A DNA stretch of 53,155 nucleotides, from assembly GCA_016875335.1 (NCBI GenBank), contig VGRO01000018.1:1-53155 (forward strand). The letters run 5' to 3'. Source of the DNA: Deltaproteobacteria bacterium (lineage in GTDB: Bacteria > Myxococcota_A > UBA9042). The notes below the pieces were generated by a model. That model worked only from the letters and a program-made list of their open reading frames with translations. It did no database searches and had not been told where the DNA came from. Below, piece after piece: positions 43,315 through 51,366 of this stretch. Numbering within the stretch: the first letter of the stretch is position 1; each line of letters opens with the position of its first letter. A program made the translations under genes and the position numbers.

Positions 43315-44718
43315 TTGAGCATCCGCACCGCACAACACCGCGTGCTGTCGACCTTGAACCTGGACGGCACCCGCCGCTGGATTCGGCCGACCCTTGCGCC
43401 TGGGCGCCACTGGTCGCGACGGCGCTTGGTGGGGTGGCTGCTCATCGCGGTGTTCGTCACGTTACCGCGCATGACGGTTGGTGGCCGGCAAGCGGTGCTT
43501 TTCGACCTTGCGCGCCGCGAGTTCACGCTGTTCGGCGCGACGCTCTACGCCACCGACACGTTGCTGCTGTTGCTTTTCCTCATCGCGCTGTTCTTGGGCA
43601 TCTTCCTGCTCACAGCCCTCTACGGCCGGGTGTGGTGCGGCTGGGGCTGCCCGCAGACGGTGTACCTGGAATTCGTGTTCCGGCCGCTGGAGCGCCTCAT
43701 CGAAGGCAAGGCCCGCCAGCAGGAGGCGCTGGACCAGCAACTCGTGCCGTGGCGGCGCCTCGTCAAGTGGCTGGCGTTCCTGGTGATTTCGTTCACGCTT
43801 TCCAACGTCTTTCTGGCCTACTTTGTGCCGGTCGACACCGTGTTGCAGTGGGCGAGCCGGCCGCCGACCGAACATCCGCAGGGGTTCGCGGTCGTCGCGG
43901 TGGTCACGGCGCTGATGATGGTGGACTTTGCGTGGTTCCGCGAGCAGATGTGCGTCGTGGCATGTCCCTATGCGCGGCTGCAGTCGGTGCTCGTCGACAG
44001 GCAGTCGCTCCTTGTCGCCTACGACGCCGGCCGCGGAGAACCGCGCGGCAAGCTGCGCAAGGCGGAAGAACTGAGCCTCGGCACGGCGCCGGCCAGAGGC
44101 GATTGCGTGGACTGCGACGCCTGCGTGCGCACCTGCCCAACGGGACTGGACATCCGAGACGGCTTCCAACTGGAGTGCATTGCCTGTGCGCAGTGCGCCG
44201 ATGCGTGCGACGCGGTGATGGCAAAGGTCCACAAGCCCGCGGGCCTGATTCGCTATACGTCGCAGGCCGAACTCGAAAGGACCGGCCAGGCGCGTCCCAG
44301 ACTTGCCGCACTGCGCACGCGGACGGTGCTCTACCCGACCGCCATCTGCGTCGTAGCCGGGGTGCTGGCGTGGGCCATCGCCAGCCGTGGCACAGCCGAG
44401 GTCACGCTGCTGCGCGGGGTCGGCGCGCCCTTTACGGTGCAGTCATCGGGTGAAATCCACAACCTCGCCAAGCTGCGCATCGACAACCACAGCGGCGCGG
44501 ACCGGCAATACCACCTTGACGTGGAGGGCGCCGCGGACCTCAGGCTGGTTGCGCCGCAAAACCCATGGCCCGTCGCGCGGGGCGGCACCAAGACCCAAAA
44601 CGTGTTCATCGTCGCACCGGCCGGGGCGATCCACGGCAAACGCAAAGTACACGTGCGGGTTCGCGACGGGGCGACCTACGACGTGGTGCACAGTTTCACG
44701 CTCCTGGGGCCGAACTAG
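43315..44718 (+). CDS. ccoG: cbb3 oxidase assembly ferredoxin-like protein CcoG (FixG)
   Basis: 467 aa from a TTG at 43315 preceded by GAGGG; the longer frame upstream is repeat sequence. Four or five membrane helices, the GRVWCGWGCPQTV motif, two 4Fe-4S clusters (CVDCDACVRTCP and CIACAQCADACD) and a C-terminal Ig-like periplasmic domain match FixG. In other bacteria CcoG reduces Cu(II) to Cu(I) for oxidase assembly. Confidence 0.9.
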   Translation: MSIRTAQHRVLSTLNLDGTRRWIRPTLAPGRHWSRRRLVGWLLIAVFVTLPRMTVGGRQAVLFDLARREFTLFGATLYATDTLLLLLFLIALFLGIFLLTALYGRVWCGWGCPQTVYLEFVFRPLERLIEGKARQQEALDQQLVPWRRLVKWLAFLVISFTLSNVFLAYFVPVDTVLQWASRPPTEHPQGFAVVAVVTALMMVDFAWFREQMCVVACPYARLQSVLVDRQSLLVAYDAGRGEPRGKLRKAEELSLGTAPARGDCVDCDACVRTCPTGLDIRDGFQLECIACAQCADACDAVMAKVHKPAGLIRYTSQAELERTGQARPRLAALRTRTVLYPTAICVVAGVLAWAIASRGTAEVTLLRGVGAPFTVQSSGEIHNLAKLRIDNHSGADRQYHLDVEGAADLRLVAPQNPWPVARGGTKTQNVFIVAPAGAIHGKRKVHVRVRDGATYDVVHSFTLLGPN

Positions 44719-44737
44719 GCGCGTGGAGGAGGCGGCG

Positions 44738-45325
44738 ATGACGTACCGTACGAACCATCCACCGACGGTCCCGGCGCTCGACGGCAGCGACAACCTCGTC
44801 AGTGAGGCCGGCCGCGCCATCGCCGACGGTGTACGCGCCGGCAGGCGCCGTCAACGGGGCTGGCATTGGCCGTTGTGGGTGGTGGGGTTGCTCGCCATCC
44901 CGGTCGCCGCCCATGCGTACCTCATCGCCAAGGCCCTGCACGATCCCGGCCTCGCCGTCGAGCGCGACTACTACACGCGCGCCGTCGCCTGGGACGCCGA
45001 AATGGATCAACAGCGCAAGAACGCGGCGCTGGCCTGGCAGGTCTCCGGCGAACCGGGGCCGCTCCATGCCGACGGCGCCTCGCTGCGCGTACACGTCCGC
45101 GGCGCCGACGGCCAACCGGTGGCCAACGCCGTAGTGCAGGTCCGCGCCCGCCACAACGCGCGACCGAGCGAAGCGGCGGACGCGACCGGCACAACGGACG
45201 CCCAGGGAGCGGTCACCGTGGCGCTGCGCGGTCTGCGCTCGACGGGTCTGCACGGCTTTGCCATCGCCGTCACGGCCGGGGACAATCGCTACACTGCCCT
45301 GCTTCGCCGCGACATCGGCCGGTAG
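44738..45325 (+). CDS. ccoH: cbb3 oxidase assembly protein CcoH (FixH)
   Basis: 195 aa with a strong GGAGGAGG upstream. One membrane helix (WPLWVVGLLAIPVAAHAYLI), then the FixH signature of an aromatic pair and short linker (LAVERDYYTRAVAWDAEMDQ) and a periplasmic beta-sandwich. FixH is needed for cbb3 assembly. A 40-residue polar N-terminal extension precedes the helix. Lies 19 nt after ccoG. Confidence 0.83.
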   Translation: MTYRTNHPPTVPALDGSDNLVSEAGRAIADGVRAGRRRQRGWHWPLWVVGLLAIPVAAHAYLIAKALHDPGLAVERDYYTRAVAWDAEMDQQRKNAALAWQVSGEPGPLHADGASLRVHVRGADGQPVANAVVQVRARHNARPSEAADATGTTDAQGAVTVALRGLRSTGLHGFAIAVTAGDNRYTALLRRDIGR

Positions 45326-45332
45326 GCGCGCC

Positions 45333-46091
45333 ATGGGGACGATGGTCTGGACCGTCTTTGCTGCGAGCGTGGTGGGCAGCCTGCACTGCGCGGGCATGTG
45401 TGGCGGACTGGTTGCGTTCGCAGTGGGAGCGCCAGCGCCCGGGACGCAACAGACGGGCCGAGGCTGGCGCGAGCGGTGGCGGCAGGGGCTGCACTGCCTC
45501 GGTGGTGTACAGTCCGCCTACCACGGAGGGCGCTTGCTGGCGTACTCGCTCTTGGGCATGGCGGCCGGCGCGCTCGGCCGCGGCGTGGATGCGGCGGGCG
45601 CCTCGCAAGGCTGGTCGCAATCGGCCGCCGCCGCCGCTGGGGTTGCCATGATCGCCTGGGGCACGTGGAACCTGCTGGGCGCAGCCGGCGTGAAACTGCC
45701 CCGCGCACACCGGTTCGCCGCCCTCGCATCGCTGTACGGCGCGACGCTGCGCAGGCTGCGCGCCCAGCCGGCAATGGTCCGGGCTGGTGTGCTGGGTCTG
45801 GCCTCGGCGCTGCTGCCGTGCGGCTGGCTGTACGCGTTCGTCATCACCGCCGCGGGTACGGGATCCGCCACCGGCGGCGCGCTGGCCATGGCGGCGTTCT
45901 GGGCCGGCACGTTGCCGATGCTCGCCGCGCTCGGCGCCGGGGTGCAAGCGCTTGCGGGACCCATGCGCCGCCACGTGCCCAAACTGGCGGCCGCGGCCTT
46001 GGTGCTGGTCGGGGTGCTGGCGATCGCCCACCGTGCCCAGCCGCTGCCGGGCACCGCAGGCGATCCCCGGACGTGTTGCCATGGCCAGTGA
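45333..46091 (+). CDS. TauE/SafE-like membrane protein of the cbb3 assembly cluster
   Basis: 252 aa. Six membrane segments with two conserved half motifs, VVGSLHCAGMCGGLV and LASALLPCGWLYAF, as in the COG2836 (SafE/DsbD-like) group that is often found beside ccoH and ccoI. The paired Cys and His suggest copper handling or thiol chemistry in the membrane; not proven. Seven nt after ccoH and overlapping ccoI by 11 nt. Confidence 0.8.
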   Translation: MGTMVWTVFAASVVGSLHCAGMCGGLVAFAVGAPAPGTQQTGRGWRERWRQGLHCLGGVQSAYHGGRLLAYSLLGMAAGALGRGVDAAGASQGWSQSAAAAAGVAMIAWGTWNLLGAAGVKLPRAHRFAALASLYGATLRRLRAQPAMVRAGVLGLASALLPCGWLYAFVITAAGTGSATGGALAMAAFWAGTLPMLAALGAGVQALAGPMRRHVPKLAAAALVLVGVLAIAHRAQPLPGTAGDPRTCCHGQ

Positions 46092-48564
46092 CCGCCCACC
46101 ATCGCCCTGTGCGCACTGTGGGCTGCCCGTGGTCGCTGGTCAGGCCGATGCCGGCCCGCAGTTCTGCTGCGCCGCATGCGAAACGGTCTACGGCGCCCTG
46201 CGCAGCGACGGTCTGGAGCAGTTCTACGCGGCCCGCGATGCGTGCGCGGTTGCGCCTCAGCCTGCCCGCTCGACCGGCCGCGACTACGCCGAGTTCGACG
46301 ACCCTGCCTTTGCGGCGGCGCACATCCAGCAACAGCCCGACCGATCGACGGTTTCGCTGGTCCTGGACGGCGTCCACTGCGCCGCGTGCCTGTGGATCGT
46401 CGAACGGCTGCCCCACGTGGTGCCGGGCGTGGTCGACAGCCGGTTGGACTTGCCGCGCGCCACGGTCCACCTGGCCTGGAATCCCGACGTCGTCGCCCTC
46501 TCGGCGATCGCGCGGCGCCTCGATCGCTTTGGCTACCCGCCGCACCTGGCGCGTGCTGGCGACCGCGACGACCGCGAGGTGCGCGACCTGATCTTGCGCG
46601 GTGGGGTGGCGTGGGCGATCTCGGCCAACGTGATGATGCTCAGCGTCACCGACTACGTAGGGGCATGGAGCGACATGGATGCGGCGACCACGCACTACCT
46701 GCGCTCGGTGTGCGCGGTGTTGACGCTGCCGTCGCTGCTGTGGGCGGCCCGACCGTTCTATGAAGGCGTGCGGGCGTCGTGGACAGTGCGCCGCTTGCAC
46801 ATGGACGTGCCGATCGCGCTGGGCATCGTTGCGGGCTACGCCGGGGGCCTGTGGAACGTGGCGCGCGGCGACGGGCCGGTGTGGTTCGACTCGGTGGCTT
46901 CGCTCATCTTCCTTTTGCTGGCAGGCCGACTCTTGCAGACGTTGCAGCGGCGCAGATCGCAACGGGTCGCAGAGCTGCTTTTCTGCCTCGCGCCCGGATC
47001 GGCGCGCAAGCTCGACCGCCTGGACGACCACGGCCGCGACGTGTCCATCGCCAGCCTGGTGCCCGGCGACCTCGTGGCGGTGCGCGCGGGCGACTCGTTT
47101 GCGGTGGACGGGGTGGTCGCCGAGGGTCGGTCCACGGTCGACCGCGCGCTGTTGAGCGGCGAGTCGCGGCCGGTGGCGGTGGGGCCGGGCGACTTGGTAT
47201 TCGCCGGCACGACCAACCTCGGGGCGCGCCTGGTGGTGCGCGCGACGGCCGCTGGCGAGACGACCCGCATGGGGCAACTGCTGCGCGCGGTCGACGAGGC
47301 GCTGGTGCGCAAGGCGCCCATCGTCGCGCTGGCCGATGCCATCGTGGGTCGGTTCGTGTTCGCCGTCCTGGGGCTGGCGACGCTGACTGCCGCCCTGTGG
47401 TTGGCCATCGACCCGAGTCTGGCGCTGGACCACACCGTGGCGCTGCTCGTCGCGACGTGTCCGTGCGCGCTCGGGCTCGCCACCCCGCTGGCCGTGCACG
47501 TCGCCTTGGGCCGCGCTGCGCGGCAGGGCATCTACGTCAAGGGGGGCGACGCGCTGGAGGCGCTCGCGGGCAAGGGCACCATCTACTTCGACAAGACCGG
47601 CACCCTGACCCAAGGTCGCCTGAGCGTGGTCGCGCAGGCCGGCGACGGCCAAGCCCTGCAGTGGGCGGCCGCGCTGGAGGCCGAGTCTGCGCACCCCGTG
47701 GCGGCCGCATTGCGCACGCTGGGCCCGGCGCAACCGACCCGCGATGTGCAGGCGTCCACCGGTGCGGGCGTGCGTGGGATGGTTGCGGGGCACCTCGTCG
47801 TGGTCGGCCGGCCGGCGTGGGTCGCACATCAGGCGACCGCGGCCCCCGGATTGCTCGACCGCTGCGCGCACTGGGCCGAGCGAGGGCACACGCCCGTCGC
47901 CATTGCAGTGGACGGTCAACTGTGCGCGGCCGCGGCCGTCGGTGACGCGGTGCGGCCCGATGCCCAGCCGGCGCTGTCGGCCCTGCAAGCTGCGGGCTGG
48001 CAGGTGCGAGTCCTGTCGGGCGACCACAGTGCGGCCGTGGCGGCGGTCGCGCGAAGCCTCGGCATCGACGGCAGCTGTGCGCAGGGCGATGCCACGCCCG
48101 AGCGAAAGCTCGAAGTGATCCGGACAGCCGCCGCGCTCGGCCCCGTCGTGATGGTCGGCGACGGCGTCAACGACGCGGCGGCCCTGGCGGCGGCCACCGT
48201 AGGCATCCACGTCCACGGCGGCGCCGAGGCTGGCCTGCGGGCCGCCGACGTGTTCTTGACCCGACCGGGCGTGGGCGGCGTCGTCGAACTGGTTCAGGGC
48301 GCACGCGGGACGCTTCAGACGATCCGCAAGTCCATCGGTCTGTCGCTCGGCTACAACGTGGTCTGTGTCGCGCTGGCGATGTCTGGATGGCTGAGCCCGC
48401 TGGTCGCCGCCGTGCTGATGCCGTTGTCGTCGCTGGCCGTGGTGTCGCTGGCCTTGCGGGGCCGCGGTTTTCGCGATCCGATGGCAGGCACGGCACCGGA
48501 AGCCCAAGACGCCACCCTGGCGACCGCGGCGCCCGCGGCAGTGGAGGTTGCCCCATGGTCATGA
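46081..48564 (+). CDS. ccoI: copper-transporting P1B-type ATPase CcoI (FixI)
   Basis: 827 aa. The N-terminal Cys-rich metal site (CAHCGLPV, FCCAACETVY) is typical of CcoI. It is followed by an HMA domain (GVHCAACLW), eight membrane helices with the CPC ion site (VATCPCALGLATP), the phosphorylation motif DKTGTLTQG, actuator LSGES and hinge GDGVNDAAA. It exports Cu for the haem-copper centre of the oxidase, in the cytoplasmic membrane. Overlaps both neighbours, consistent with coupled translation. Confidence 0.92.
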   Translation: MASDRPPSPCAHCGLPVVAGQADAGPQFCCAACETVYGALRSDGLEQFYAARDACAVAPQPARSTGRDYAEFDDPAFAAAHIQQQPDRSTVSLVLDGVHCAACLWIVERLPHVVPGVVDSRLDLPRATVHLAWNPDVVALSAIARRLDRFGYPPHLARAGDRDDREVRDLILRGGVAWAISANVMMLSVTDYVGAWSDMDAATTHYLRSVCAVLTLPSLLWAARPFYEGVRASWTVRRLHMDVPIALGIVAGYAGGLWNVARGDGPVWFDSVASLIFLLLAGRLLQTLQRRRSQRVAELLFCLAPGSARKLDRLDDHGRDVSIASLVPGDLVAVRAGDSFAVDGVVAEGRSTVDRALLSGESRPVAVGPGDLVFAGTTNLGARLVVRATAAGETTRMGQLLRAVDEALVRKAPIVALADAIVGRFVFAVLGLATLTAALWLAIDPSLALDHTVALLVATCPCALGLATPLAVHVALGRAARQGIYVKGGDALEALAGKGTIYFDKTGTLTQGRLSVVAQAGDGQALQWAAALEAESAHPVAAALRTLGPAQPTRDVQASTGAGVRGMVAGHLVVVGRPAWVAHQATAAPGLLDRCAHWAERGHTPVAIAVDGQLCAAAAVGDAVRPDAQPALSALQAAGWQVRVLSGDHSAAVAAVARSLGIDGSCAQGDATPERKLEVIRTAAALGPVVMVGDGVNDAAALAAATVGIHVHGGAEAGLRAADVFLTRPGVGGVVELVQGARGTLQTIRKSIGLSLGYNVVCVALAMSGWLSPLVAAVLMPLSSLAVVSLALRGRGFRDPMAGTAPEAQDATLATAAPAAVEVAPWS

Positions 48565-48755
48565 TGTTCCTGATGATCCCCGTCGCACTGCTGATGTCCG
48601 CTGGGGCCGTGGCGGCGTTCGTGTGGGCCGTGCGCCGCGGCCAGTTGGACGACCTCGTGACCCCGGCGGTGCGCATTTTGCACGACGACGAGCGGCGCGC
48701 GCCGGCCCATCAGCGCGGCGAAGACGGCCGCGATCCGCCACCTTCACGCTCCTGA
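48555..48755 (+). CDS. ccoS: cbb3 oxidase maturation protein CcoS
   Basis: 66 aa from the ATG at 48555; 48561 is an alternative. One helix (MFLMIPVALLMSAGAVAAFVWAV) followed by RRGQLDDLVTPAVRILHDD, the CcoS signature. Required for cofactor insertion into cbb3 oxidase. Overlaps ccoI by 10 nt and is the last gene of the cluster. Confidence 0.88.
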   Translation: MVMMFLMIPVALLMSAGAVAAFVWAVRRGQLDDLVTPAVRILHDDERRAPAHQRGEDGRDPPPSRS

Positions 48756-49147
48756 CGATATGGCGCCACCCGGCCACCGGCCCCCGCTGATCCGCTTGCG
48801 GAGCGCCCCCCAAAGGGCACGCAGAGGATGGATTCCATCCCATGCTGCGCCTGGGCTTGCTCATGGAGTCGCCCGTTCGCGTTCTGCCCGGTCGCCTCGC
48901 TGCTCCAACCCGATACCAAGCTGATCGGAAGTGCCGGTTCAGCCAAAAAGCCGAGCGGCCGGCCCGCCCCCAAGGACGAACCGGCCGCCGCGCAGGTATC
49001 GTGCCGGGATTAGGGCCCGGAAATGATTTGCTCAATCATTTCTTGGGCCCGTTTGCTTGCTCAGTGGGTCGCCAGCTCGCGGACCAAGGGTCCGACTCGC
49101 GGCTCCGTCCTGATGTGAGAGTGATCGACTTATTGTTTTCCAGTCCC
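48756..49147. other. 392-nt intergenic region with palindromes
   Basis: Contains GGGCCC/GGGCCC enclosing AAATGATT/AATCATTT (49013-49050), GGACC-AA-GGGTCC (49081-49092) and a GGATGG/CCATCC inversion near 48826. A 61-codon frame at 48828-49013 has no good family match. The hairpins may end transcription of both convergent operons. Confidence 0.5.
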
Positions 49148-49462
49148 TTAGGTCTTCTTGGCGAAAGAATCGCAGGTGCCGGCCGGCGCGACCGCGGTGT
49201 TGTTGAAGATCTTGCAGGTGCCGCACCCATCGCCTGGCACCCACAGCACGCACAGGTCGCAGCGTTTGGCCTGGTCGGCGGCGTTGTCGACGTACTTGAG
49301 GGCGTCGCGCTGCGGCTTGCTACCGCCGGTCGGGTCGGTGCACGCCGTGGGCGCCGCGCCGCCGCCTTTGCCACACGCGGCCAGCGCCGCCGCGCCGGTG
49401 GCGGCCAAGGCGCCGATTCCGAGGCGGGTCAGGAACTGGCGGCGCGAAAAGTCGTTGTGCAT
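49148..49462 (-). CDS. high-potential iron-sulfur protein, Tat-exported lipoprotein
   Basis: 104 aa from the ATG at 49462. Twin-arginine signal SRRQFLTRLG followed by a lipobox (ALAAC), so it is probably exported folded and lipidated. The mature part of about 70 residues has the HiPIP cluster pattern RCDLCVLW, GDGCGTCKIF and AGTCDSF (the usual C-terminal GWC is GTC). HiPIPs are periplasmic one-electron carriers and can donate to terminal oxidases. Convergent with the cco cluster, making it a candidate donor to the cbb3 oxidase. Confidence 0.83.
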   Translation of the reverse strand: MHNDFSRRQFLTRLGIGALAATGAAALAACGKGGGAAPTACTDPTGGSKPQRDALKYVDNAADQAKRCDLCVLWVPGDGCGTCKIFNNTAVAPAGTCDSFAKKT

Positions 49463-50517
49463 GGTGGACTCCTTGTGCAAGGGACGGTGCGCGTGCATGG
49501 CGCGGTGGAACGGGAGGGCGTGTTCGCCGACACTGCGCGGCGCTCGCCGCCTCCCTCGAATTGGCGCGACGAACCAGCTGCCGGCCGCTGGAGATCTTGG
49601 GCCGAGCCGGCCGCGGGTGCAATTGCGAGCTTTTTGGTCCGAGTTCGTGCATCAGGTGGATCCAGTTGACAGATTCATAAGCCATTTCCAGGCTTTGCCG
49701 TCCGCTCTGTCGGAGATGCCGGGCGCGCCTCTGGTCACGAATTCGTCATGGCAGGCATGGGAGCAAGGGTTCCCCCCTGGCACGTGCGACAGCGAGGCGG
49801 TGCCCGTTTTCCAGGCGATGCGTTTATCGGACGGGCCACCAGACCCTGACCGCCCGTCCAGACCTGGACCACCCAATCGACGGACCGGACCGTTGTAGAC
49901 GATCGACTACGGGACATTTGTTCAGTGATTCTAATTGCTGTTTGTCCAAGGTTTTGCGGACGCCGCTGTCGGGCCTGACGAACATCAACTACTCTAGGAG
50001 CCGCAGGCCGAGCTGAGTTTTCCACAGGTGATTCTGACAAATGAGAATTCACATAATCCTGTCAAATAATTGCAATCCACAGGCCATGATCACCGTCTCC
50101 GAACGATCGCCGTTGATCAAGAGGCTCATCCAGGTAGTAGACGATCGACATCTTGTCGATCTGCAATGAATTCTGACAGTGAATTCAGGCTCTGCATCGG
50201 TCGGCGCCAGGGCCGCCGCGATGCCGTCGGGCCACAGCCAGCCGGAGCGGATTCGTTTGCTGTGCTGCGGTTTCTCGGACCAGGGGGCTGCCCGCCGCCG
50301 AGCGCGAGGCTGTCGCCCGGCCTGGAGCAGTCTTGATGCTTGTCAACTTTTTGCGGATGCGCCACAATCGGCCCCGTCGGCGACGCCAGCCGCCTCCGGG
50401 CGGCGGGTTGATGCGCACCGAAACCTTTGCGGGGCGGCGAGGGCCGCGACCGGGGGATGCGTGTGCGCAGGTCTGCCTGGCGCTCGGCGGAGTCGCGCGC
50501 AGTTCGGGAGGATTCAC
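49463..50517. other. 1.05-kb intergenic region, partly AT-richer, with short repeats
   Basis: No convincing gene. Between 49890 and 50190 the base composition is less GC-rich than elsewhere. TAGACGATCGAC occurs at 49895 and 50138; TTCTGACA occurs near 50034 and 50171, with inverted TGTCA near 50060; TGAATTC/GAATTCA (50168-50188) and GATCGAC/GTCGATC (near 50143-50161) are inverted repeats. TTTTCCACA near 50018 matches the DnaA-box consensus TTWTNCACA once. Confidence 0.45.
50340..50368 (+). promoter_or_regulatory. predicted promoter of the sigma-like regulator gene
   Basis: -35 TTGTCA (50340-50345), 17-bp spacer, -10 CACAAT (50363-50368). Leaves a leader of about 143 nt before the ATG at 50518. 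Confidence 0.5.
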
Positions 50518-51348
50518 ATGGCGACGGTGCAAGCGCAGTCCGGGCACACGCAGGCCGGGCACGGCGAGACCAACGCGGGCCACCTCGCGCCGCGCGACGG
50601 GGGATCGGCGTGGGCTCGGGCCCAAGGGCTGCGGGAGTTGGCTGCGCGACTGCAACGCGAGGCTGCCGAACCTCCGGCGCAGGTCCGAGCTTCGCACGCC
50701 GCGGCGCCCGCGAAGTTCGACCACGCAAAAAGCGCCGCGGACCCCGCGACAAAAGCCTGCGGTTTGGTCCACAATCGAGCGGTCGCTTCCGCAGCGGACC
50801 CGCGGACGGCCAAGGCCCCTCGCGGCGACACGGGGCCGGTCAAGCCGGTGCGCCCCTCGTCGCCGGATCCCGGTCCCGCACGAACGAAGCAAGGCCCCAA
50901 AGACGCGAGGAACGCAATGGCACAGCGCGACCTTGGAGATGACAAGCGCGGCCGATCGTTGACGATTCCCGCCACGCGTTTGACCCGCGCCGAGGTCGCT
51001 GAGGGCATTGCGCTGGCCGAGTGGATGGACTACCGCCGGCCCGCGGTGCGCGCGGAGTGCGTCAACGGCCCGCGGCCATGCCCCTACGTGTCGTGCAAGC
51101 ACCACCTGTACCTGGACGTCAACCCGGTCACCGGCAGCATCAAGATCAATTTTCCGGACATCGACGTCACCGAAATGGAAGAGTCCTGCGCGCTCGACGT
51201 CGCAGAGCGCGGTGGGCAGACGCTCGAAGAGGTCGGCGCGATCATGAACCTGACGCGCGAGCGCATCCGCCAAGTCGAGGTCAGCGGCCTGGAGCGCCTG
51301 CAAGCCGAGGATTTCGCTTTGGACCTAGAGGATGCGTTCACCTCCTGA
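50518..51348 (+). CDS. sigma-factor-region-4-like DNA-binding protein
   Basis: 276 aa from an ATG 7 nt after GGGAGGA; an internal ATG at 50917 (GAGGAA upstream) would give only the conserved part. The N-terminal 130 residues are disordered Ala/Pro/Lys-rich. The C-terminal 140 residues contain [30 protein letters not shown] and a sigma-4-type [23 protein letters not shown], resembling the -35-recognition helix of sigma-70. This conserved 'sigma factor-like HTH' family is common in myxobacteria. It lacks regions 2 and 3, so it is not a full sigma factor. purH starts 18 nt downstream. Confidence 0.8.
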   Translation: MATVQAQSGHTQAGHGETNAGHLAPRDGGSAWARAQGLRELAARLQREAAEPPAQVRASHAAAPAKFDHAKSAADPATKACGLVHNRAVASAADPRTAKAPRGDTGPVKPVRPSSPDPGPARTKQGPKDARNAMAQRDLGDDKRGRSLTIPATRLTRAEVAEGIALAEWMDYRRPAVRAECVNGPRPCPYVSCKHHLYLDVNPVTGSIKINFPDIDVTEMEESCALDVAERGGQTLEEVGAIMNLTRERIRQVEVSGLERLQAEDFALDLEDAFTS

Positions 51349-51366
51349 TCGGCCGGTCAATCCCTC

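Noticed and set aside
45844..48507. Long minus-strand frame opposite ccoI
   Set aside because: CcoI motifs (CPC, DKTGT, GDGVND) fix the coding strand.
48828..49013. 61-codon plus-strand ORF after ccoS
   Set aside because: No family match, and it overlaps palindromic sequence; insufficient evidence for a gene.
49990..50190. Possible replication origin (AT-rich, DnaA-box-like TTTTCCACA, repeats)
   Set aside because: Only one good DnaA-box match, and no dnaA, dnaN, rpmH or parAB genes nearby.
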